From: Cyanophora paradoxa
Lineage: Eukaryota; Glaucocystophyceae; Cyanophorales; Cyanophoraceae
DNA: 64,000 nucleotides
Direction: 5' to 3'
Assembly: GCA_004431415.1 (NCBI GenBank)
Contig: QPMI01000533.1
Location: 62,001 to 126,000, forward strand
Positions 44,501 through 55,093 of the stretch are shown here, in pieces. A program made the position numbers and the translations under genes. The notes under the pieces are model-generated. The model did not search any database and was not told the DNA's origin. It saw only the letters and a list, made by a program, of their open reading frames with translations. Every line of letters starts with the position of its first letter. The stretch's first letter is position 1.

Positions 44501-45076
44501 CGCCGTCCTTTCTCGGTCCCCTCATTTCTGCGGTCTTGCGCGGGGCAGCTGGCGAAGCAGCCCGCGCCGGGCCCCTCCTCCAAGTCCCGTACCCCCACCA
44601 ACCTCTCCGCCCGCCTCGCCCCCGTGAGCCCCCCCGGGTTCCCCTCGGGCTCTCCGGTGCTCAATCGCCGGCAGGGGTACCCATTCATCGAGGCCGAGGT
44701 CCTGTACGGCGCCCGCCAGGAGGTACCCCCCTCTCGCTCGCGTACCCGCCGGTCGGTCCCTTGACGCCGTACCCCCAAAAATACAGTACGCGACGACGGC
44801 GGTGGATGTCCTCGCGCGCCGCACGCGACTCGCCTTCCTCGACCGCGACGCAGCCGCCGCGGTACCCCCCTTTTCCCCCACCCCTCACTGTACCCCCCCT
44901 GAGCCTGACCCGGCGGGGTACAGGCCGCGCCGCGTGTGGTGGAGCTGCTCGCGGGGGAGCTCGGCTGGTCCAAGAAGCGCCGGGAGCGCGAGGCGAACGA
45001 AGTGGCGCGCTTCCTTTCCACAATGCACTGTACCCCTTCGGCCCTGCAGGCCCCGAGCCCGGCGCCCCGCCCCTGA
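41552..45076 (+). CDS. GPD2: FAD-dependent glycerol-3-phosphate dehydrogenase (mitochondrial type)
   Basis: Oxidises sn-glycerol-3-phosphate to dihydroxyacetone phosphate, passing electrons through FAD to the quinone pool of the inner mitochondrial membrane. The start MLRLATRVAAAGAAIGAS suggests a targeting/membrane N-terminus. The FAD site is FDVLVIGGGATGAGIALDC across the first intron, followed by TRGLRCAMVERDDFAAGTSS and TKLIHGGIRYLEKAFFQLD. Further exons give VVPIMIPTFAWWE, VPYYWAGAKAYDLVAGL, GTVVYYDGMQNDARVNVLVA, AKAVINAAGPFCDGVREMD, VGVHIVLPDHVAPSNAGLI, VLFCLPWEGSILAGTTDSP and VSPSGLLTITGGKW. The end is ALARRTRLAFLDRDAAAA-type and VVELLAGELGWSKKRRERE, stop TGA 45074-45076. There is no C-terminal EF-hand pair, unlike the animal enzyme. 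More than 15 introns, several with GC donors, and two microexons (44020-44029 and 44096-44099). Confidence 0.94.
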
Positions 45077-45730
45077 CAGCCGGACATGCCTTAGGCCGAC
45101 ACGGGCCGGACGCACAGCATCCCGCAACTGACCGCCGGGCGCGCGCGCGCGCCCGGCGCCGCGCCCCTTGTATGATTGCAATTTTGTTCGAAGGCTCTAG
45201 CTAGCGGGAGCGAGCCCAGATCCGATGATCCCGAAGTTCGGATCACTGAGTCAGCTAGATTTTAGATTTAGAACAGTGAGGACTCTGATCCGGTCGCGGG
45301 ATCCCGGATCGGGATCCGGATCATCGATCGGATTAGCCAGATTTTGTACAGATGTTGATGTATGTACGCATGCTGCAGCTAGCGCTGATGTGCGACGTCA
45401 GAATATTATAAGCGTAAGCGTAGTACGGCACCGCCGCACGTCAGGGCTCCCGACGGGGAAACAGCTCTCGCGATCGTCTCATACAGTTTAATATTAACGC
45501 GACAGCTGCAGAATCTAACCTAGACTTCTCCGAGGCTCGAACACTCAAGATCTAGACTAAGCCTGCACTAGCGGGACGCTACGCACTGGGCAATATTAAT
45601 GGGCACAGGGGGGCTTTACATCGGGCTGCGCTCCTGTGCAACTGAAGAAAGAAGAGCAACGCAAAAAAGCAGCAGAGAAGCAGAGGGGAAGGGGAAAAAA
45701 CGATGGCGCCGGGCCCAGGGCGGCGGCGGC
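45077..45730. other. Convergent 3' intergenic region
   Basis: No coding frame supported. It has several ATCCGGATC/GATCCCGGATC motifs around 45,220-45,330 and AT-richer patches. Shared 3' region of the glycerol-3-phosphate dehydrogenase and EF-hand genes. Confidence 0.4.
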
Positions 45731-46937
45731 TCAGGAGTTGGGTATCGAGATAGTCATGTGGCGGATCATTGCTGGGTGCCTGAGGACCATTTGTCGGTAC
45801 TCTGCGAACGAAGCGATGAGGACGAGGGACAGCGACTGAGAGCGTCGGCGGCACCTTCGAAGTCGATCCGACCGTCTGCGCGCGGCGCCCCGTGAGCAAA
45901 GACAGAAGAAAGAGAAAAGAGAAGGGGGCGTACCACCGTCGGTGTCTGCTTCTCGGAACGTGGCATCTGCCCGGACGAGACCCGTGAGACATCAGGGTCC
46001 GACCGGACAGCGGCGAGGCACGCACCTAGTACGGTCTGCATTTGCTCGGGCGTGAGGTTCAAGTTGTTCCTGCGGGCCGCGCGTGAGCTCTGCTCTCGAC
46101 TCCGGCACCGGCCGGCGCTGGCCGGGCGCACTCGATCAGCGATGCTTCGAGCATTTTGCTCAGCTCGTCGCGCGAGATGCGCTCGTCGCCATCAAAGTCC
46201 TGCGGGACAAATCAGAAGAGAACAAGAAGAAAGAAGCGCCGCGGGGCGCACGTAGATCTTGAACGAGACTGGCGAAGACACCGGCAAGCGCGGAAGCGAT
46301 TAGCCAGGGTCAGCGCGGCGGCGACTTCCGTACGCACATTTCAGCTTCTCTTCGAGCGTTCCCTGCACGGCGGAACGCCAGTTAGCGCTCGGCGGGGCGG
46401 GGCCAGCGGTGCATGGGTCGCTGCACCTTCGGGCAGAAGACGCTGAGGCCGCTGCGCGGGGCGCGGCTCAGCAAAGATGAAGCATGTAACTGCCTTACGG
46501 CGCTTACGTGAGAAACTCCCGGAAGTTGATGCGGCCGTCCGCGTTCCTATCGAAAAGACTACTCATTGTCGTCAGCGGCTGCTCGCACGCCAGGGACGCC
46601 GGGCGGCCGAACGCTACGTACCTGAACAGCCGATCTACGAAGAGCGATGCCCTGAGGCCGAGTGCCTGCTTGAACTCCTCCTTGTCGATGAGGCCGTCGT
46701 CGGAGATGGACCCACTGATGCTAGAGAAGTGCCTATAGAGGTGCATGATTTCATCCTGAGTAAAATCTGCGTTCGAAGACGGCGTCTCAGCGCGCGCGGG
46801 CGCACGGGGCGCCGGAGCGCGAGGTTGCGCGGCCGCCAGTCCGCGCGGCGGGGGGGCTCACGCGTCGCTCCAACGAAGTCCTTGATCTCCTTTTCCTTTA
46901 GCGCGCTTTTGCTCCGCCCCGATTGATTCTGTCCCAT
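45731..46937 (-). CDS. EF-hand Ca2+ sensor, calcineurin-B / CBL-like
   Basis: The start ATG 46937 gives MGQNQSGRSKSALKEKEIKD, with Gly2 and a Ser-rich follow-up that fit an N-myristoylation site, as in calcineurin B and CBL proteins. Exon 2 reads FTQDEIMHLYRHFSSISGS and GLIDKEEFKQALGL (degenerate first loop). The next exon has SLFDRNADGRINFREFLT (canonical loop D-x-N-x-D-x-x-I-x-F-x-E). Then come VFCPK, GTLEEKLKC, FKIYDFDGDERISRDELSKM (canonical loop) and LNLTPEQMQTVL. The last two exons give DGRIDFEEYRQMVLRHPAMI and a stop TGA at 45733-45731. The four-loop layout and hydrophobic tail match the calcineurin-B-like superfamily. The partner (phosphatase or kinase) is not known. Introns are short GT-AG. 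Confidence 0.86.
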
Positions 46938-47097
46938 AGCGCCACTCCGCGGCCGTCGAGGCCGGCTAAGCTCTACGCCGCGTTGCTACTATCGAGCGTG
47001 GCCCCCGTTGTCAAGTTTGCGCTGTGCGCCGGAGCCGTAGTTGCAACCGGCGCCAAGGGGCTTTTTTACGCCTGGGTACAGTGGCAAAACGGTGTGG
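46938..47097. promoter_or_regulatory. Short divergent 5' region
   Basis: 160 bp (268 bp if the downstream gene starts at its next ATG, 47206) separates the starts of two head-to-head genes. No motif recognised. Confidence 0.35.
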
Positions 47098-48290
47098 ATG
47101 GCCGCGGCTCCGGCGTGGCTCTCCGGGGCTCCCCGCAGTCTCCGATGGGCTTCGGACGCACCCCAGCGTAGTTTCCGTCCCCGCGGCGTTACGGGTTTCG
47201 TAGCAATGCATCCGGCGCAGCGGCCGGGCCGAAGCCACGCTTTTGTCGCTCCAGCAGTGAGCTTCAGCTCGCGCATCCGGCCAGCCCGGCGCTCGAGCGC
47301 CTCGCCGCGCGCCGGACTTCAAATCTGCAGCTGGTCAGCGCGGCCGGTGTGCAAGGAGCGGAGGCAACAGGGCGACTGGAAAAGCCGCGGCATACGGCAG
47401 CTTCAGCGCGCGTCGAAATCCGTCCTGCGGGGCGTCGGCATCACCGTCGGCGTAGCGGAGTACTTTCTCGCGCGGAACGCCCCAGGCCTGCTTCGGATAA
47501 TAACCGCGGCGCTGGATGCGGCGATTGGAGGCGGCGGCGGCAGCGCGAAGAGGCGGCGGCGCGCGCTCTTCGGCGGGGAGGACCCCGAGGAAGTCCAGCG
47601 CGCGGTGAAGAAGGTCGAGCGGGCGGCGAAGAGCGTGCAGCGTGGCGGATCGCAGGCGCAGCGCCTAGCCGTGAGCGGCACGCGGGCGCTGGCGCGGGGA
47701 CTGCGGGCCCTCTCACAGGCCCGCGTCTCGCCGGCCGAGCTGCGCGAGATGATGAAGACGGAGGCGTTCTGGCGGCAGGCCTTCCGCTTCTCGTCCTGGA
47801 TGAGCTTCGGGTCGGCGTTCCTGACCATGGGGCTCTACATGTCAACGGCCGAGACGCAGGTGCCCGCGCCCGCCCGCCCTCCCGCCCGCCCGCCCGCCCG
47901 CCGCGCTCCCGCTCGCTCGCCGCTGCGCCCCGCCGCTGACCGCTGTCATCCGCGTCCGCGCGCTTCAGACGGAGTGGGAGCAACTGTACCGCGAGGCCGT
48001 GCGGCTCTCCAGCGAACGAAGGGAGCTGCTGCAGGAGGTCGCCGAGTTCCGCTCCCAGGCGCGCCGCTTTCCCGCCACCCCCGGATCAAATTCGAATTCA
48101 AACCCGCCTCTAAGCTCTTTCTTTTTCGAATTCGGCGCAGGTGGCGGCGGAGGGCCACGGGCTGGAGGAGATGTTCGTACCCATATCGCTGGAGAACACG
48201 ATCTTCCTGCGGCCGCCAAAGAAGCGGCAGCCCAAGTGGGACCCCGGCATCGAGAACGCACCCCCGCTCTGGGTCATGACGAATTACTGA
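47098..48290 (+). CDS. Predicted organelle-targeted membrane protein (unrecognised)
   Basis: The frame opens at ATG 47098 (MAAAPAWLSGAPRSLRWASD), Ser/Arg-rich and almost free of acidic residues, as expected of a mitochondrial or plastid presequence; a second ATG lies at 47206. It also contains GRSHAFVAPAVSF, loosely like the A-F cleavage motif of secondary-plastid presequences. The mature part is helical and basic, with VLRGVGITVGVAEYFLARNA and GLLRIITAALDAAIGGGGGS. It continues with an Arg/Lys-rich helix and a likely membrane span (FRFSSWMSFGSAFLTMGLYM). After a GT-AG intron comes TEWEQLYREAVRLSSERREL, then a GC-AG intron to GHGLEEMFVPISLENTIFLR and the C-terminus PPLWVMTNY, stop TGA 48288-48290. 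No family recognised. Confidence 0.65.
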
Positions 48291-48426
48291 TCGACGATCG
48301 CGAGATCCGATAGCGTAGCCAAGCCTAGCTGAGTAACTGTAGGGACTCCCGGATCCGGATAGTATTATAATACACAGGCTAGGCACCGTGGCACAGGACA
48401 GGACCAGGCGGGCTGGGCTAGGATGG

Positions 48427-51400
48427 CTAAGGGGAGGCGACGGCCAGGCGTGCGGCCTCGACAAGGAGTCCGCAGAGGACCATGTTGTCGCAGTGGACGC
48501 GGAGCGAGGCGGCCGCGCCGCCCTCGTCCAGCTCCAGGACGATCAGGGCGCGGAATCCGCCGCAGGGCGAGGCGCCGGCGAGCCATAAGGGGCCCGAGGC
48601 GGCCGGGAGGCCGGCCGCGTCCGGGTTGCACAGGGCGACGTTGACGTGCCGCGCGAGCCGCTCGGCGGCCGCCGCGTTCGAGAGCGACCCGAGGCCCGCC
48701 GCGCGCGCCCGCTGCTCGTGCAGGCCCGACAGCTCGCCTGCGCATGCGCCGGCTTCGTCAGGGGTACCGGTAACATTCGGGGGGGTACGACGCGCCTCGG
48801 AGCTTGGAGAAGGCGGCGGGGGCGAGATCCAGCGGCCTCAGGAGCTCCCCGACGGCGGGGGGTAGGGCCACCTGGAACTTGCCCGTGCTCGTCCTGCGCG
48901 GTGGGGGGTACGTCGGCGCGGCTGGGGTACGCGGGAGGGCGGAGGGGGTACACGCACGTCAGCTCGAACCGGACCGGCTTCGTGCGCAGGGCGAAATCGA
49001 TGTGCAGGTTCACCTGAGCGGCGAAAGTGAGTAGAGCTGGGGGAGGGACGGTTGGGGGGTACGCGAACCTCCACGGAGGCACCAGGGTTCACGCAGAGGA
49101 TCTCCGGGAACGGGAGCACCTGTACCCCGTCCTCGGAGGACTGCGGCGGCCGGACGTCAGCCGCAAAAACGCAGGGAGGGGAGGCCGGGAGGGGGTACGC
49201 GTACCACGTTCCGCATGGCGACGTTGTAGACGGGATTGGGGGTATGGTTGCGGAACGTGATGCGGATGAGGTTCGCGGAGGCGCTAAAGATAGAGCGCTG
49301 CCGCTGGAACGCGTACTCCGCCCCCAGGCTGTACCCCCCCAAACGCCCGTCATGCCCGGGAAAAGAGAGGGGGTACGAGATCGGATCGGATCGGGAAGGG
49401 ATCGGGTCGACGCACCCGCCGCCGTGCGTGTAGTGGAGGAGCTGGTGGGCAGGCGCCTCGCGCCCGGGGCGGACCAGGGGCTGGGCGCGGGCCTGCGGGG
49501 CCCCGGCGGCGGCGGGCGGGGAGGAAGAGGCGGCGGAGGCGGCGGAGGCGGGGCGGAGGGATCCTGTGGAGGGCGGGGGCGAGGGCGTGGGCGCCAGGGC
49601 CGCGGGGAGCGAGCTGGAACCCGGGCCCATCGAAAGGGACTCGAAGAGGGAATCGATGGCGGGGGCCGCCGCCGGCCGCGCCGCGCCGCCGCGGGCGGCG
49701 CCCGCGCGGCGGCGGAGGCGGCCGCCTGGGCCGGCGCCTGGGCCGAGGCGGACGGGGCCGGGGAGAGGTCCAAGAGGAGTTGGGAGTCGGATTTGGGGGC
49801 GGCCGCAGCGGCTCCGGGGCGCACGGCCGCGGGGCGAGCTGGGGGCTGCGCCGCCGCCCTCCCTTTGGGCGGCTGCGGTACCTCGTCCTCGGACCCGCTG
49901 CCGCTCCCGCTCCCGCTCCCGCTTTCCGTGTACGACCCGCTGAGGGGCGGGTCAGACGGGTACAGGAAGACGAGGTGGGTGCGGGGGGTAGACGAAGGCA
50001 CCTCTCGCTGCCGGTCTCAGAGCCGCTCTCGCTGCCCTCCTCGCTGCCGGACCCCTCCTCGTCGGAGTAGAAGCCCTTGGAAGCACCACGGGCGGACGCC
50101 CCGCCGCCGCCGGCGGCCCCCGCTTTGCCGCCCGCCGCCACCGCAGCGGCGGCGGCCTCGCCCCGCACGGAGGGGTCCGGCGGGTGCCGCGGGAAGGCCG
50201 GCAGCGCGGCGTACCCCGGCGTGGCCTGCCCCACGGAGTGGGCGAGGGAGCCGGCCGTGAAGCGGGCGCGCTCGAGGGAGGCGGGAGGCGCCTCGGTCGG
50301 GGGCGGCTTGGGCGCGAGCAGAAGCTCGGCCGCGTGCTCCAGGAGCGGGGAAGGGGCCCCCGGGGCCGGGAAGAGCGCGGCGCGGAGGAAGCGGGCTCGG
50401 TCCCTCACGTCGTAGCTCGCGTCGTACTTGGCGAGCTCGAGGATGTGCCTGAAGATTCCGCCCACGCGCCCGGCGATGCCGCCCTGCGCCTCGCGCGACG
50501 CCGGCGCTGGCGGCGGGAGCGCCGCCGCCGATGTGGGTGCCAGCGCCGGGCCGCCCAAGTCCGAGAGGCCGTGGTCCAGGTCCAGCAGGCTGGCGCTGGG
50601 CGGCGCGAAGGCGGCGGGCACGGGCGAGGCGGCCCCGGGCTGGGCCGCCGCCGCCGCAGCCGACTCGAGCGGCAGGCCGGCGGGGCTGTGCAGGCCCAAG
50701 CAGTGGATGAGGTACATCTTGGCGCCCAGCGTGAGGGCCTGCGAGGCTGTTCCTTAGCCCTCTTTCTGATAAAAATTCTTCTTTGAGGCGCACCTGGAGC
50801 TTGACCGCGGGGTCCTCGCCTGCGAAGCCTTTCGCAAGGGTGCGGAGGGCGTCGGGGGCCAGCCGCGGGAGGCGCTCGCAGTACTCCCCTGCCGCCCGAG
50901 ACGAGGGCGTTAGGCGAGGGCGAGGGCGAGGAGGGGGAGGGAGGTCTGGTGGGGGACGGGCGGGCGGAACGGGTCCAAGGAGGGGAATGAGAGTGTTCGG
51001 GAGGCGGATATAGAGCGGTACGGGAGGCGGTGAGGGGAACACCCCAAGCCCAGGAAAGAAAGAGCGGGGCCACGGGGGCGGGTACAAGAAGGCCCCCGCG
51101 GCAGGGGCGCTTGGGCGCACCGAGGAGCCATGTGATGGAGGCGCGGGCGGCGGGGTCCGTCGTCTCCTCCAGCCGCCTCGCCACCTGCCGGCCGGCCCCG
51201 AGTGAGCAGGGCGCGCGCGCGCACGCGCGCGTGGGGCAGGGCAGTGCGGCTGGGCCGATGCCTAGAGGCTCCCAAAAGCCAAGCTCAAGCATCTATATCC
51301 TCGCGTATTCTGGAAAGATTATGGAATCGCTCATAGAAAGATCGTGGAGAATGCTAGAAGCTTATAAAGGTTACGGAAGTTACGTCAAGCTGGGCCCAAC

Positions 51401-54400
51401 ATTATAGAGGGCGGCCTCTGATTCTGATTCTATGAAGTCTCGTCTTCTTATTATTATTATTCTTAATGATCTCTTATGAAATCTCATAGAAACATTATTA
51501 TTTAAGCGCGGACCTTCTTGAGTGCGGCCTCGTTGCGGCCGCCGTCGCGCTGGAGGAGCCGCCGCAGCTGCACGACCGCCTCCCCGGATACCGACTCTGC
51601 GATTCGGTGCAAGGCGGGGCGGGGCCGGGGCGGGGCGGGGGGCGCGGCGGTCAGAGACATGGAGTCACGAGGGTCGGAACGATCGGAGGGCCGAAGCGAA
51701 TCGCTATCGGGGCAGCGCAGAGTGAGGGGGGCGGGGCGGCAGCGTCACAGAGTCACTATCAATTCGGCGGGCGGCGGGGCGGGGCGGCGGAGGGCGGGGC
51801 GGCGGGGTCACATAGTCACTATCCATTCTAGGCAGCAACGGGGCGACCCCGCCGTGGAGACGGGGGGCGGGCGGCGGGGCGGGGCGGGGCGGCGGACCGT
51901 CCCGCGAGCCGACGGCGCCGAGGAGCGACCGGATGCAGGTCTCCGACTGCGAGGAAGGTCGGGGCGGGGCGAAGGGGGTACGGGTGCAGACAAGCGCGGG
52001 GGAGGGGGCGGACCTGGCCGGGGAGGGTGGCGGCGCACTGGGAACAGGGGCGCAGCGAGTCAGGGCGGGAAAGGCAGCGGGGGGCACAGCGCTAGGCGGG
52101 CCCACAGAAGCAGGCTGCTCTAGTTCTGACCCCTCTAATCCGTCCACCCGAGGCGGGCGGGGCGGGGCGGGCGGACCTGGGCCATGGCGCGGAGGGAGGC
52201 GGCGACGAGGCGGCGGTCGGCGCCGCGCGCGTACGTCTGCAGCTCCCGCACCACCTGCCGGCGCGAGGCGGCGCGCGTCAGTCAGGCCGCGCCGGCGCAG
52301 CCCGGCAAATCCATCTGGAAGCTGGAACCAACTAAAACTAAAAGAAGCCTAAAAATTAAAGAAGCCGGAACCAGCGAAGGGCCCAACCAATCTTTGAAGC
52401 TAGAGACGGGGCGGGGCGGGGCGGGGCGGGGCGGGGCGGGGCGGGAGGGGGGGGCGGGGAGGGGGGGGGGGGGGGGGGGGGGACGGACCTGGCCGACGTT
52501 CTCCTCACTGGCGAGGGAGCACAGGATCTCCACCTGCGCGCCCGGGGCGTCGGCCGAGGGCTCTCTATTCTGTGGGGGAGCTCTAGACCGCGAGGTAGAT
52601 GAGACCAGATCTCATAGATAGATGAGATTGATTAGATTAGACTAGACCTCTTAGTTAGATTAGATTAGATGAGGCCTTGGCCGAGCCGCGGGGATAGGGC
52701 GGCGCCGGCGCGCTCCGCTCCAATCCAACCCAACCCAATCCAACCCCACGGCCCCATATAATCCACGCCGACGCGCGGCGGACCTTGAGGGTGCGGGAGA
52801 AGCCCGGGTCGGTGACCTTCACGAAGAACTCCTTCAGGTGCGGCCGGAACATCGCCTGCGGGGGAGGGGAGGAGGAGGACGAGGAGGAGACGGAGGGGGG
52901 CCAGTCAGAGTCAGAGGCAGAGGCGGGGCGCGGAGGGAGGAGGAGGAGGAGAGGGGGGGGCCAGTCAGAGTTAGAGGCGGGGCGGGAGGGAGGGAGGGCA
53001 CGGGATGCCCTAGCGAAGAGTCCGTGGCGCGGGCGGGCGGGCGGGGGGTGCGCGGACCGGGCGCTCGGCGGCGAGCGAGGCGACGTTCTGGAGGACGACG
53101 TACCCCACCTCCCGCGAGGTCCGCATGATCCGCACCAGCGCCTGGGCGGGGGGTACGCGATCGAGAGGGGAGGGGGGTACGCTGGCGGAGCGGGCGGGGC
53201 GGGGCACCTTGGCGCATCGGACGGCCTCGAAGGGGGGTGCCAGGTACATGTAGAGGGAGGATACCCCCATGACCACCTGCGGCCGGGCTCAGATGGCTCT
53301 TTCTGAGTTCCGAGCTCTCGCTCAGATCGTTCGCGGGGGGCGCACCGCCGTGTTACGGCTCTGGAGCAGAGGCAAGGTGCTCTTCAGCAGCAGCCGGTGG
53401 TCCGCGTCCATCGGGCGCCGCCCGCCGCCGCCGCCGCCGCCGCCGCCTGCGCCGCCGCCGCCGTTCTCCTCGCCGCTGCCCTCGCCGTCCTCCTCGTCGC
53501 TGTAGAAGCCGCGCTGCCGATGCGGCTTCGCGGGCTTCGCCGGCTGCGCCGAGGACCCGCCGGCCCCCGCCCCCGCCGCAGCCGCGCCGGTCTCGCCATC
53601 GGCCTGGCGCATCGGCCGTCCGAACGCCACCTCAAAGTCCTACGGGCCCCGCGTCGGCGGCGGCGGCGGCGAGGAGCGGCGGCGCGCAGGCGCCCACCCG
53701 CGCGGTCGACGGGTCGCTGAACTGCGTCCGCGCGTAGCGCGTGAGGATGCCCAGGACGATGGCCTGCGCCGAAAGGCGGGCGGCCGGTCAGCCGGGGGGC
53801 GGGTGGCGGGAGAGGGGAGCGAGCGCCGGCGCCGGCGCTGGCGCCCCGCGAAACGCGCCTGAGACCATTCGTCCATGTCGATGAGCACGCGGCAGATGCG
53901 GCGGTAGTGCGGGTGAAGAAGGTCCAGGCGCTCGGGGCAGACTGCGGCGCGCCGCGGCTCAGCGGCGGAAAGCCTGCGCGGCGCGGCGCGGCGCGGCGCG
54001 GCCCGCACCCTCGTTGAAAGCGGCGAAGACCGAGCCGAGGACCATCGTGGAGCTGTCTCCGAGCATGTTCGCGATGATCTCCACGAGCTGCTCCTTCTGC
54101 TCGGCGTCCATGCTGCGCGGAGCCGAGAGATTTGATCCGGGCGTGCGGGGCGCTGCCGAGCGCCGAGCGCCGCGCGCACCTGTAGATCTTCGAGAGCGCG
54201 TTCGCTGCGATCTTGCGCACGTACGGCGAGTTGTCGCCGACGGCCTTGCGGACCGCCATGACGATGAGGTGCAGGATGATGGGCACGCGGATGCTGGACA
54301 TCGTGCGCAGCGCCAACCCGCGGACCATCTGGTTCTTGTCTGCAAGCTCCTGTGCGGCGCGGTGCGGTGCGGCGTCGGGGCTCGATTGGCGTGGGCATAT

Positions 54401-54735
54401 GAGCGCTGACCTTTTGGAAGGAGTTGACGGAGAGAAGCGCCAGGTCGGTCTTCGCTTCTGCGTAGTGTACGAGATACATGTACACCAGCTTCTTGACCTC
54501 TATCGACGGAGTGACGACGTTCTTGACCACGTCGGCGAAGTAGTCCGATGCATCTCGCCCGGTCGAGATGAGCTGCGGCGCGGCGCCGCGTCGGCGCGCG
54601 GTCCTCGTGGCGACCCGCGGCGACCGCAGCGGGCGGCGGGAGGCGGACCGCGATCAGGCGCTTCATGCCATCGAGCTTGTCCTTGACGAACTTGCTGTCC
54701 AGCTGCGTTTTGATCTCCGACGAGCTAACCGGCAA
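48427..54735 (-). CDS. AP3B: AP-3 adaptor complex subunit beta
   Basis: AP-3 beta is a large subunit of the AP-3 coat, which sorts cargo from endosomes to lysosome-like organelles. The adaptin N-domain begins [20 protein letters not shown] near 54,730 and continues through [16 protein letters not shown]-like, [52 protein letters not shown] and [20 protein letters not shown]. Then come [57 protein letters not shown] and [20 protein letters not shown] hinge rich in Ser/Glu ([17 protein letters not shown]) is typical of AP-3 beta. The C-terminal domain follows ([31 protein letters not shown]), with a stop TAG at 48429-48427. The frame at 54,735 opens with TTG after an acceptor-like site, so the true first exon and ATG are not identified. 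Introns are GGGGC-rich. Confidence 0.92.
52408..52445. repeat. GGGGC pentanucleotide tandem repeat
   Basis: About seven uninterrupted GGGGC units followed by a run of G to about 52,482, inside an AP-3 beta intron. Similar but shorter GGGGC clusters lie at 51,614-51,640, 51,776-51,800 and 51,876-51,893. Confidence 0.9.
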
Positions 54736-55093
54736 GTCGAGGAACTACGGCGACGTCAGCGAATGGATGCGCGGCGGAATGAGCGGCCCGCCGCTTGGGT
54801 CGCTGGGCGATGCGGCCAGAGCGCCGAAGGACGCGTCCTTCCGGCGCGAGGGCGAACCTGTGTATCTGTGAGGATGCTCGGCAGCGGTACGTGCGGCAGT
54901 TGGACGTGTGGACGCTGCATTTCGCCCTCGGCCTGAGGGCCTCGCCGCGCTTGCCTAGAACTTCAAGCGCGGCTCTCCACCTAAAGCGCGGCTGCGAATG
55001 ACAGCTCGTTCGCCCCGGCGGCCTCAGGACAGCGCTCGGCGAGGAAAGAAGACCCGTGCAGAGTCGAACCGCCGCCTCTGGGGAAATCAAGAA
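54736..55093. promoter_or_regulatory. Divergent 5' region of AP-3 beta and the helicase gene
   Basis: 358 bp between the first supported coding bases. It may hide the first AP-3 beta exon on the minus strand; a frame reading FGALAASPSDPSGGP occurs near 54,820-54,780, but no ATG precedes it. Otherwise an inferred shared promoter region. Confidence 0.35.

Noticed and set aside
55050-55085. Reverse-strand GGTTCGACTC resembling a tRNA T loop before the helicase start
   Set aside because: The flanking bases do not form a T stem and no anticodon arm is found at the right distance.
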